This document shows, piece after piece, positions 1 through 10,489 of a stretch of 25,820 nucleotides of DNA. The stretch's first letter is position 1. Each line of letters opens with the position of its first letter. The position numbers were made by a program, and so were the translations under genes. The notes under the pieces are model-generated. The model had not been told where the DNA came from and did no database searches. It saw nothing but the letters and a program-made list of their open reading frames with translations. The DNA comes from Cruorifilaria tuberocauda (lineage: Eukaryota; Nematoda; Chromadorea; Rhabditida; Onchocercidae). The stretch is from the NCBI GenBank assembly GCA_013365365.1, contig JABVXU010000688.1, forward strand, positions 1-25,820, in the 5' to 3' direction.

Positions 1-1923
1 AATAACAAAAGATAGTGATGATATAATACTATATAATGATCACAGTAACAGTAATTACTGATGATATAATTTCAAATCACGAATTCAAGCAATAAAAATA
101 TCAATTAAGTTTGAGATTTTCTTGGAAAACTTAGAAAGAAATACAATGGGAAAGTGAAATAAATGTTATCAAGTGGTATAGTATGATCATAGATCATGTA
201 AATATTGAAAAAAATTTAGAGAAAAAAGGTTAAAAATAAAATTAATCAGTAAATAAATAGCATATCAGAATGGTTTAGTGATAGTGGCAATCACTTATCA
301 GGTTTTAATTTTTCTTATCAATTTTTTTTTCGAAATATTGTCAACAATAAGCATTTCATCATTATTCGTATATTTTTATATTTTATATGATGATATTTAT
401 GGAAAATTCCTGTTAATTTTCTGGAAATTTTGCGAAAACATTGAAAATAATTAAATTTGATAGCTCACTGACAAAAATAATTGAATGATTTCTTTTTTAT
501 GAAATTATTATCAAGAACTATAGCGTATTCATTATAACTTGATGACAGTTATGATTCATTATTAAAGCTATAATATATTCAAAAATATCATAATACTGTA
601 ATTCATTTAGTACTGTTTTTGTATTGTATCACAACATACACATTTCAGCACATTCATGAATGAGAGTGAAAATAGATTAAATGATATTAAATGATAAATT
701 TTATCACTTAAATGAACGAATAATTCTTTATATTTGTTGTATGTAAGTGTTTTTATTAAACTATCATCTAAAATCAATGTTAAATGCTCTTAGATGAAAT
801 TATTGATCAAATAAATAATTAAATGTTTGCTTATTCAATTCGATTCATTTATTAATTTTCGTCGAATTTTTGAAATATTTTTTTAGATATTTTCTGAACA
901 GATGAATTTTATCATCAATACAACAATTTTTCCATGATAGATGATCTAAATTATTCGTTAAAATTTTAAAAATTCTGAAATTTTAAATGATTAATTATTG
1001 TAGGAATGTTTTGATATAAATAATGAAATGGATTAATTTGATATTTATGAACAATTTTAGCGAACGATCATCAATTAGTGAAATAAATGAATGGTTGTTA
1101 GCAAAAGAAAACAAGTTTTCATCTTATCCTTTCAGCTTTAAGCTTTAAATCCGTTTGATAAGCAGGATATCGTTATATTTGAAATAGAAAAATGAATGAA
1201 AAAGTATTGATGAAAGTACAAAGAGCAATGTATTTCTTTCAGATATCAATTACAAATGGTGAAAATTGTGAATTGTAAGAATTGAAAGTTAATTATTTTT
1301 TTAATATTATCAAATTAAATTAAATCGTTTATTCGTTTGTAAAAAACTAATCTTTCTTCAGCTCATAAAACATATACGTAAATAATTTTAGAAACAATAA
1401 AGTTCTTATTAGGCTTTCTTCTTTCTATTCGCGAATATTCGAAGGCATGACAAGGATGATATTAATTTAAATAATATATACAAGAAATAAAATATTTTTT
1501 TATCAGTTATTATTATATCAAAAGAATTCTAAAAAGTTAAGATTAATTTATTCAGTAAATATTTGGACATTATTAAATTAGCAGAAAAATAATTATAAAT
1601 TTTATATATTTTTATAAATGAATTTTAATATTGGACAAGAAAAGAAACAGCTAATTCACCTGATGAAATGATCATGTAAGAATAAATGTTCTTTATTAAC
1701 CAATCAAAAAAAAAAATTCATGCAACCACTTTCATTAATTAAACATTACTTAGATTGATAATATGATTATAATTAAAATGACATCATCAATAAATCATAT
1801 TTCATGATTTTTTTCTCCATTGATAATTCTAATTTAAAGATTTAAAGAGGGAAAAGGATTTTACTGTGTTTTTAGCTAATTTCTTTAAACAAAGAATTTT
1901 TCAACGTTGAAGAAAAATGTGAA

Positions 1924-2012
1924 GTAGGAGAGGAAGAGTAATGGTAGTAAGTAAGTTGTAAAGTTTGTTTTAGGCCATCTCAAAACTTTCCACTCTCCTC
2001 TTCCTTTCCTAC
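1924..2012. repeat. Inverted repeat, 15-nt arms
   Basis: The purine arm at 1924-1938 (GTAGGAGAGGAAGAG) and the pyrimidine arm at 1998-2012 (CTCTTCCTTTCCTAC) are reverse complements at 14 of 15 positions; the one mismatch would be a G-U pair in RNA. The loop is 59 nt. The arms are the least AT-rich part of their neighbourhood. Function unknown. Confidence 0.7.
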
Positions 2013-2143
2013 AAGTAATCAATTTCAATTGGATGATTGCATCATTTCTGAGCTCAACAATGCTGTTGTTTTAACACTTCCCTCATATCACTTCCACCAA
2101 ACTCTTCTTTTCATTAATTGATATGGGAAAAAAAGAAAAGTTG

Positions 2144-2178
2144 ATTTCATTTCATTTCATTTCATTTCATTTCATTTC
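2144..2178. repeat. (ATTTC)7 microsatellite
   Basis: Seven uninterrupted copies of the pentanucleotide ATTTC read directly from the sequence. It lies 16 bp before a GT dinucleotide tract. Confidence 0.97.
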
Positions 2179-2194
2179 ACATGTGTTTGTGCAT

Positions 2195-2216
2195 GTGTGT
2201 GTGTGTGTGTGTGTGT
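2195..2216. repeat. (GT)11 microsatellite
   Basis: Eleven uninterrupted GT dinucleotides, flanked by imperfect TG-rich sequence on both sides. Likely length-polymorphic. Confidence 0.97.
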
Positions 2217-2330
2217 ATGTGTTTTTCTATATTTACTTACGTATATTTTATTATGAAATTCAATCACATTTCGTTTTATATTCCTTATCACATAGTTATC
2301 TTTTATTACTATTTTTTGTTTATCAATGTT

Positions 2331-2515
2331 ATTATCATTATTCTTTATAATTACTTATCATCATCATTATTGCCATTACTATTATTGTTATCATCATTGC
2401 TATCATTATTATTGTTATTACTATTATTATTATTATTTTTATTATTACTAGTTTTATTATTATTTTTGCCATTATTAATTATTATTATCATTATTATTAT
2501 TATATCATCATTTTT
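2331..2515. repeat. Imperfect (ATT/ATC)n trinucleotide tract
   Basis: About 185 bp dominated by ATT, ATC and TTA triplets with occasional GCC, GTT or ACT interruptions. Reading it in one frame gives a run of Leu, Ile and Ser codons with no stop, which creates an open reading frame that is an artefact of the repeat. Confidence 0.9.
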
Positions 2516-3493
2516 TGTCATTTTTATGATAATGTAATATAGTTATACTTTTATTCAAATACATACATTTGTTGTTAAAATTTTATCATGATTCATATAT
2601 ATTTCTAGTTTAACTTTCACAAATTACTTATTTACAATATGAATATTGCTTAATGAATCAATGATCAGATGATGTGATCATGTGAGATCTAAGTAATCGA
2701 TCCCATTGTTCTAAGATTATAGGTAAATAATCGATCACATATCTTTTATTTATAATATGATAAAAAAGAAATACAATGATCTGATATCGAAACCAGAGAA
2801 TGGAAGGGAGTGAACTGTTGACCTTGCACTTAAAAATAAGTTATCTCTTTGCTAATAATTTACCTCCTTTTGCCCCTCCTTTTCTCCATCTCTTCCCCTC
2901 TCTTTCTATTTTTTTTCATTCAATAGATGAATTTTGTCTCTTTCATCTCTATCCCATCATCTCATCCATAAATAATAATCAATTGGTCAGTTCATTCGAC
3001 CACCAGATTAATGTGACTGACCATTGTTCACTTTCATCATCAGACTGACCAGGTGTAGCTACCCATGTTCAATTAATATTACTCATTTACTTTACTTTTC
3101 ACTTGGAAATAAGTAAAGAAATCTCGTAACTTCCCACTTTTTTTCTAAATTTTATTTGTTTTTATTTTTTTTTGTAGAAATCCTAAAGTGATAAGAAATC
3201 ATTATTGCATGTTATTATCATCTGTTTACTATTAATTTGCTTCCAGGGATTTTTCTACTTTAATCTTTACACTTTAACATTATTACTTGTTATTATTACT
3301 TGTTACTTGTACATTCAAATTGAACTATGATGCATTGATAATTCCTTACATAATCCTATCTTTAATATATAATGCTTGAATGGTTCGGACTAGAAATTAA
3401 AGCCTAAAATTGCAAAGCGTATTTCTGTTATGTTAATCAATTCTTTTTAATAATACATTTATATGAAATAAAAGGAAATTAAATTATCAAAAG

Positions 3494-3528
3494 AAAATAA
3501 AATTGATTAGAAAAATAAAATTGATCAG
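3494..3528. repeat. Short tandem repeat, 18-bp period
   Basis: Two adjacent copies of a unit like AAAATAAAATTGATTAGA; the second copy reads AAAATAAAATTGATCAG. A minor local duplication. Confidence 0.75.
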
Positions 3529-5944
3529 CAAATGAGTGATAGATAGATGTAAGCATGATTAACCAATGTATCGATTGATGTTTTTGATTGATTTCAATGA
3601 ACTGAAAAAATATAGAATATTTGCTGTGATTATTAATCATTATCTACTGGATTCAAATTCAATCGGATATGCGTGATATAAGCCGAAAAATAGAAAAGTA
3701 AACGGACGGATTAGCATATCGGAAATGCATAAACGAATTTGATAAGCATATCTGATATATCTGATATACATCTGATAAGTATTACGAATCAACGAAAAAA
3801 TATCCTTTTAAACAATTCTTCTAGTTTTTGCGCTTAATTTTATCTCTCATTCAATATTTTATTTAACCTTTAATTTAATTTATAGCTTAGTCCATTTTGA
3901 TTAATTTATTTTTTGTTTAATTTATAAGTTTAAGTTTTAAATAATGAATAATTTAACATTTACTAAATCTTATCAGTAATTTTTCATAACTTCAGCATTT
4001 ATCATTTAATGTATAATTTAATTTTAATCATTTTAATCCGTTTGATTTAATTTTTTCTTTTATTGCTTAATATACTTATTACTTAATGTGTAATTTAATT
4101 TTGATCTATTTTGTAATTCAATCACTTTCAACCGTTTGGTTAAAATTTTTTCCTTGTCTAATCATATAAATCATTTTGATAGTTGATATGAAATAGCTTG
4201 CGAACTTATGCTTTCTTTAAAAATAAAGTTCAATGACATCGTTTTCTTTTCCTCAATGAAAAAATTGATTCATTAGTTTTTGATATCTATTGAAATGGCA
4301 CAATAATCTTAATTGTATCTTTAATTTTAAAGTTAAACTATCGTACGCATTTCACGTCCTGTTACGGCACATTTCAGTGAAACAAAACGCTCAAACTTGG
4401 CATATTGTTTTCCTAAAGAATATATCTATTCCTTTTTTTTTTAATTCATTCGTTTCATTTCTATTTAATTTTCATTTTTCTCGGATAATATTCAATAGAC
4501 ATATAGCTTATAGCACATGCTTCATTTAAATTTTATTTATGGAAAAATTTTTATTCGCTTAAATAATTTTTTTTTAAACTCTGAAAGCTTTAGTATTTTA
4601 CGTATATTATAATTAGTTAATGCTTAGAAAACTGAATTGTCTGAAACTTCGAAAAATATTAATAATTAATTAATTAATTATTCGCGTATTCTCTCTCAAA
4701 CATGGATTTAAAAGCTAAATAATTCTAATTTTTATTCAACAAAGATTTAAAACTGGATATTTCTATTTCTGAATAAAAAATTTTTCCGGTTTATATTCGT
4801 CCTTCTTTCTGGATTATCCAAAATTTAATTTTAAACAATAATTATTGCAAATTTTTTTACCAATAATTTTCTAAGTTTTAGAGAATTTAGTTTTCGAATT
4901 ATTATATTATTAAAAATTTGAAATGATTTTAGAGGAATTAAGTGTTTGGGGAAATTAAAATGCTCGCTGTTTTTTTTTCCTCGCTTTAAATTTTATCATA
5001 AATTTTCTATCAAATTCTTTCTATCAGATTAAATTCTATCAAATTCTACCATAGAAATTATGCAAAGGCAAGTTAATAGTAAATTAAAAATAAAGAATAG
5101 TAAGTTAAACATGAAAAACAAATTAGCTTAAAGTATCGGAAGTAATTTAAGTTAATTAAGAGAAATTATAAATATGGAAATTAAAGAAGAGTCAATGATG
5201 AGAAAATTGTGAATGCCAAAAAAAAATGATAAGAAATCAAAAGCTGCTTAAAAAATTATAAATACAAGGAATAGATGAATTGAAATTATGATCCTAAGTT
5301 GAATAATTGGAACTAATTAATTACAATGATTAATTACTAGATACGAAAGATAAAACTTGAAGTTTTATGAAGCTGTGTGCATGTTTTTGTCGTTTTGAAC
5401 CAGTTTACTTTTAGATTTAAATTTAACAGAGCCTTCTTCATTTTCTAATTTCTCTCTTACAAAAATTTACTTTGTTAACAAAGAAATCACATGCTTCTAT
5501 ATTAACATCATAAATCAAAAATCAAATCAAAAAAAAATTCATAGATATATATATATGCTTGTATATTATACTTAGATAATATATATTTCAAATATTTCAT
5601 TAATTACAAGTATTCAATTTCAAATACTTATTTAAATTGTAATTTACAAGTACATATATATATGTATATAAAATAAAAGTTATTTATAGAGTAAAATATA
5701 CTAATAGAATGAATGCATGAAATTTAAGTCTTTTAATTTATCCTCTCGTCATATTATATTATAGCGCTAATGATTTAGCTAATTTGGATGGATTTATTTG
5801 CCTAATTATCACTAATTATCTTAGCTAAATGCTTATATTAACTAAATTTCAACAAAATATTTTCGCATAATAATTAAAATTAAATTCATAGACTAATTAA
5901 TTAGAAAATCATTGCAATTATTAATCAAGTTTTTTTTCTTTTTT

Positions 5945-5999
5945 TGCAAAATTTGCTTTACACAAAATCTTTTCTGCAAAATTTGCTTTACACAAAATC
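5945..5999. repeat. Perfect 25-bp tandem direct repeat, period 30
   Basis: The 25-mer beginning TGCAAAATTTGCTTTACACA occurs at 5945-5969 and again, unchanged, at 5975-5999, separated by 5 bp. Both copies lie in a T-rich tract about 550 bp upstream of the KLHDC3 start codon. Perfect identity suggests a recent duplication. Confidence 0.95.
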
Positions 6000-6517
6000 A
6001 CTTTTTTCGTTCTTTTTTTCTCTGCATTAAATCTTTCATTCTTTATACCTGTTTCTCTTTTTCTTTTTTTTGGTTTGGTTTGTAGAGGAAAAAAAAGTAA
6101 TATTTTTGAAATTTATGAAATTTGTCATTGAATCAATTTCAAATTATTAATTATTTATCATTCTTAGCTATTTTCGATTATTTATTTAGTGAAACAAGTA
6201 ATTAATTTAAACAAGCTGCATAATTAATTGAAGAATATTAATAAATTAATGGTAGATATTAAATCTTCTTTTCTCATTTATAAATTCAGCATGGAAAACA
6301 TTAAATTCACGTTAATTCAGGTAAAAAAGGAAGTTGAGGAAAAATTTAATTCAATTGAAAAAAAATTCTTACTATCTTTTTTTTTCAAGTTATTTATTTT
6401 TATCATTACTAAATTATTTCATTAATATATACATATATATTGTTTTTCATGATATGATAAAACGTATTTTAATGATAACATATCACTCAGATTAAGTGAT
6501 AATAATTAATAACATGT

Positions 6518-6530
6518 ATTATTATTCCAG
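6518..6530 (+). promoter_or_regulatory. Candidate spliced-leader acceptor for KLHDC3
   Basis: A T/A-rich tract ending in CCAG at 6527-6530 lies 20 nt before the start codon, the usual arrangement of a trans-splice acceptor in nematodes. Not proven without cDNA; it could also be a cis acceptor of a 5'-UTR intron. Confidence 0.45.
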
Positions 6531-6550
6531 TATTATCAAATTATCATATC

Positions 6551-9500
6551 ATGTATTGGATGATAACGATCGATGGTGGTCCAAAACGTGTAAATCACGC
6601 AGCAGTAGCATTAAATGATCAAATTTATTCGTTTGGAGGTTATTGCTCTGGTGAACTTTACGATGGTAATCAACCAGTTGATGTGCATGTTTTAGATACC
6701 AGTTTGTTTTCCTTTAAATTTTATTTATCATTTTTTATTTTTTGATGAATTTATCATAATTATCAAATTTTTTGACAAATTTATTATAATTGTCAATTTA
6801 ATATTTTTTTTTCTGAAAATATTAGTTATGTTTAATTTGTAATTTAAATGATTAAATCGTGACGTTGATAGGTAAATTTAGAATATTGTATAAATATTAT
6901 ATAGTAAATTTTAGAAATTTAATAATTTTCCAACACTTCTAATTGATGAATTATTAAATTAGATTTAAAACAAAATAAAAAATTTCCACTCTAACCTCTC
7001 GTACATTTCCGCTCTCACGGCGTAAAATTTATGGAGAAAATAACTGTGAGCCTAATCCGTTTCATTGTGTGACCTACTTGCTATCAGTTAAAACTAGCCT
7101 TGTAGTAGTTGTTCAATAAGATTGTGATACTTATTTGATTGGTACTTATTGTTCAAGAATTAATGTTTTGAGGTTATTGTTCGCGCACAGTGTTTACTTC
7201 ATTACGAAAATTTCCCATTTGTCTACATATTACATTTTCTACCTTTTCCTATTTAATCTTTTGAGGAAAGACGAAAACAAAAAATTCAGGTAATTATCGG
7301 TGGCATAAACTACTGGTACCAACAAATAGCAACGAAGCTGCTTATCCTTCTGTATCACAGAACAATTGGCCATATCAGCGATATGGGCATACGGTTGTTG
7401 AATATCAGGGCAAGGCATATTTATGGGGTGGAAGAAATGATGAATTTGGTGCATGTTCGAAAATGTATTGTTTTGATCCAGGTATAATTTCATTAATTTA
7501 AAAGGATCGTTCAAGTTGGTCTTGACACTTATAGTAAATTTTAATTTGGTAAAGGAAATATTCTTTCAAATAGTTATTAAGTTCTATGAAAATGATAGGA
7601 TTGCTGGATTTGAATAAAATTTGCATCGAAAAATCATATTCCAAAATCGATAATGCAGATTCACGGTGAAAAGCTCATGTCTCTCAACTTTATACTTAAT
7701 TTCATTGAACTCTTTGGAAATTAATTTCATGATTTTGAAAAATTTTCAATTTTGAGGTTTTTAAGTTCGTGATTAATATCTCTTAATTTCCATATTGGAA
7801 AGGAATACGTATTTGTTCTTGAGAGTGTAGTTTAATTTCAGAAGCGGTATCCTGGTCAGTTATTCCTCACAACGGGGAAGCACCACCAGCGCGTGATGGA
7901 CATAGTGCTGTGGTCGTTGGTGATTTGATGTTTATGTTTGGTGGTTTTGAAGAGGAATCACAGAGGTATTTTTTTTTCTTCATCTGGTATTAATCTATGA
8001 ATATCAGAGTTTATGACTCATCATCGGAATAGAACTGCAAAGCTTGGCTTACATCACATCAGAATGATATAAGGTAATAAGATGCATGGCATAAGATGAG
8101 TTTTAAATGATCCTAGTTGCTAATGAATCATATAACAATTTTAATAACTCTTAATTTTTGTAAAATATTCCATGTGTATAGATTATTATTTTTATTTTAT
8201 CTTATATCTTTCACATGTCATATATAGTCTATATATTTGTATTTCTTACATATTTTCACATTAATATTTTTTATGTCCTCAACTGACTGTTCGAAATTTT
8301 CATAAAGTTTGTTAGTTACAGGTTTAGTCAAGAAACCTTTGCTTATAATTTCAAGCAAAGAAAGTGGTATGAAGTGAAGACAACGGTAAATTATTTTAAT
8401 GTATTTAGTTTTAAAATTTTATATTTGAATCGATTTGTTTATTTTATTGTCAGACTGATAATGATAGATGATTCAAAATTAGTGCAATATATAAATTTAT
8501 TTTGCGGCAACTTTTTAATGACAATTTCTTTTTACATCAGAAAATTCTAAATTGGTCAGAACAAAAGTCGAAATATTTATTTAGGGTGAATTGCCGCAAT
8601 GGCGTGATTTCCATACAGCTTGTGTCATTGACAAGAAAATGTACATATTTGGTGGGCGTAGTGATTTGCGTGGTGCATTTCATAGCTCTCGTGATTATTA
8701 TTCTGATGTGCTCAAGGTGTTGAATTTGAAGACTGGTCGTTGGGAAAATCCAAAAGTCACTGGTGATTGTCCATGTGGGCGACGAAGTCATAGTGCCTGT
8801 AAGTTCTTGATTTTTCTTAAACTTCCTTTCAACATCTAATATAAAATCAAACAATGCTAAGCTTAAGCATCATTCTGAATATGTATTACAGACTGTGAAA
8901 TTTCACTTGAATCAAAGATACATCTTCGAATTTAATTTGTTCGTGCAGTCTTCGATTTCAAACTTTTTATTTTTTCATTTCGAGTGTATTGTAGGGGTTC
9001 ATAATAATAAAATGTATATATTTGGTGGATATTTGGGTACTGAAAATCGACATTTAAACGAACTGCATGAATTTGATCCTACAACATCATGCTGGCGTCG
9101 TTTGAAACCGTTCGGCGTAGGTCCTTCACCAAGACGACGGCAGTGTGTGGTTGTTGTTGGTGAACGCGTTTTCTTATTTGGTGGTACAATGTAAGTAAGA
9201 TATCTTGCATCGCTATAATAGAGTTTTTAAGTAACTTTTGATCTTCGTAAAAGATGCTTTTGGAAAAGTGCTAATCAATATTTTCTCATTTTACGATAAC
9301 TATTCAAGTAGTATTACTGCTCTTAATTACTGCCAATATTTATACTCGAAGTTGATTAAAATTATTATGTCTCAAAAAATTGCATTCCTTCATATTTTCT
9401 GACTCTTTGCTTTATTAAATTGCCATAAAAATATGCGTAATGAAATCTCTACTAATTTAATTTGACAGAGGAGAAATTCAAATGCAGTTGGAAGTTTAAA

Positions 9501-10389
9501 ACTTGGCAGAAAAAGAGAAACTTTATTTCATTATTTAGTAACAGGAAGAAAATTTTTGTACCACTGAAAAAATAATTTAAAAATTCATACATGGAAAATA
9601 ATTAAAATAGTTTATAGCTAGAAATAAATCTACCGATTCTGTGCGGTTATACAGAAATAAGATGTGAGTCAAGTAAATATCAATTAATATATGTATTAAT
9701 GTATTTAACGAATTACCTGATTATCTGTTATAGGCCTTCTTCTTCAAAGAAAGCGCATCCTGCACATAGCGGTCTTTGTGACCTCTCTGATCTTCATGTG
9801 CTTGATTATGGTTCGTTTCGTTACTTCGTTCTTTTGCAATTCATTTGTTAATAAAAGTCGATAGCGACGATATATTATATTCAGAAGATTTATCATTTAA
9901 AAAAAAGTGATGCCTATTCAAGTTTAATTTGTTTCAGCTCCAACTTTGAAAGACCTTGCTGCCAATGCTATTATACAAAATGGATTGCACGAAAAAATTT
10001 CTGATCTGATTCCAAATGATTTGAAGTAGGTTTCATTTGTTGTTATTTACTTTTTTTTATTCTTATTTTTATTCTTGATGTTTATTTTTTAATGATTCAT
10101 CTTATGAAAAATGCTGCCTGAATATCCATAGTTCAAGCACTATAATCAGTAAGTAATTCCCAAGCGCTATAACGGCTATTCAATATCTGAATAAAAATAT
10201 GTAATATTGACTGCTATAGTGGATATCCCTAAATGCCACAATTATCATGCGTTAAATTACTTTGTACTTTATGTATGAGATAAAAGTATCGTTAATGTAT
10301 AGTTTCCCATTCGTATATCATTTTTCAGGCACGATCTTCGGATGATGACACAGCCTAACAAAATAACTCTTACTCGTTGTGATGGTTGA
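6551..10389 (+). CDS. klhdc3: KLHDC3-like kelch-repeat protein, Cul2 E3 ligase substrate receptor
   Basis: Nine coding exons: 6551-6701, 7290-7481, 7842-7965, 8322-8385, 8585-8798, 8995-9190, 9734-9810, 9938-10025, 10329-10389. All phases join without a stop to give 388 aa; human KLHDC3 is about 382. The start aligns with the vertebrate N-terminus (GGPKRVNHAAVA at residues 9-20, then YSFGGYCSG). Six kelch motifs are visible, with signatures FGG, LWGG, FMFGG, YIFGG, YIFGG and FLFGG, predicting a six-bladed propeller. KLHDC3 family proteins present C-terminal glycine degrons to a Cul2-Elongin B/C ubiquitin ligase. The C-terminus keeps a Cul2-box-like IPNDLKHDL (364-372), but the preceding BC-box-like segment has Ala347 where the vertebrate protein has Cys. 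The protein ends in Asp-Gly. Donors at exons 1 and 7 are weak (GTTTGT, GTTCGT). Orthology is strong; ligase activity is inferred. Confidence 0.95.
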
Positions 10390-10477
10390 CGTTTTCCTTT
10401 CTATCGATTATGCTTTTTGAATGTTTTATATCCCCGTTCTGATGGAAGTTGATGTTTCTTGCCTATTTTATATTGAA

Positions 10478-10483
10478 AATAAA
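10478..10483 (+). terminator. AATAAA polyadenylation signal, KLHDC3
   Basis: Canonical AATAAA 89 bp after the KLHDC3 stop codon, within a T/A-rich 3' flank. It is the nearest such hexamer and the likely 3'-end signal. Confidence 0.6.
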
Positions 10484-10489
10484 TCAGAA

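Larger units (their letters stand above)
1..6530. other. AT-rich spacer upstream of KLHDC3, no gene seen
   Basis: About 6.5 kb of strongly AT-rich sequence with stops in all frames. The few open stretches are repeat-encoded or pyrimidine-rich (for example 2800-3048) and show no recognisable protein. It contains the simple repeats, inverted repeat and tandem duplication listed separately. Promoter elements for the KLHDC3 gene should lie near its 3' end, but no motif can be defended by eye. Confidence 0.7.

Noticed and set aside
107..115. AAGTTTGAG, the last nine bases of the nematode SL1 leader
   Set aside because: The upstream SL1 bases and the following donor are absent, so this is not an SL RNA gene; a nine-base match is expected by chance.
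2123..2537. Two overlapping ORFs of 75 and 118 codons
   Set aside because: Both are products of the ATTTC, GT and ATT/ATC simple repeats; the translations are low-complexity Leu/Ile/Ser/Val runs.
2800..3048. ORF of 82 codons starting with ATG
   Set aside because: Pyrimidine-rich composition alone keeps it open; no family resemblance, no splice or leader context.
4290..4529. ORF of 79 codons in the upstream spacer
   Set aside because: It begins with TTG, not ATG, and reads as low-complexity Phe/Asn/Ser-rich peptide.
6228..6425. ORF of 65 codons just upstream of KLHDC3
   Set aside because: Starts with TTG and is Lys/Phe/Ile-rich. The KLHDC3 N-terminus already aligns fully from 6551, so no upstream exon is needed.
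7239..7514. Minus-strand ORF of 91 codons
   Set aside because: Antisense shadow of KLHDC3 exon 2, whose plus-strand frame clearly encodes kelch sequence.
8502..8854. Plus and minus ORFs around KLHDC3 exon 5
   Set aside because: Out-of-frame shadows of the kelch exon at 8585-8798.
8895..8994. In-frame open extension before KLHDC3 exon 6
   Set aside because: It is the open end of intron 5; the family alignment needs the GTAG acceptor at 8994. Intron retention is possible but unsupported.
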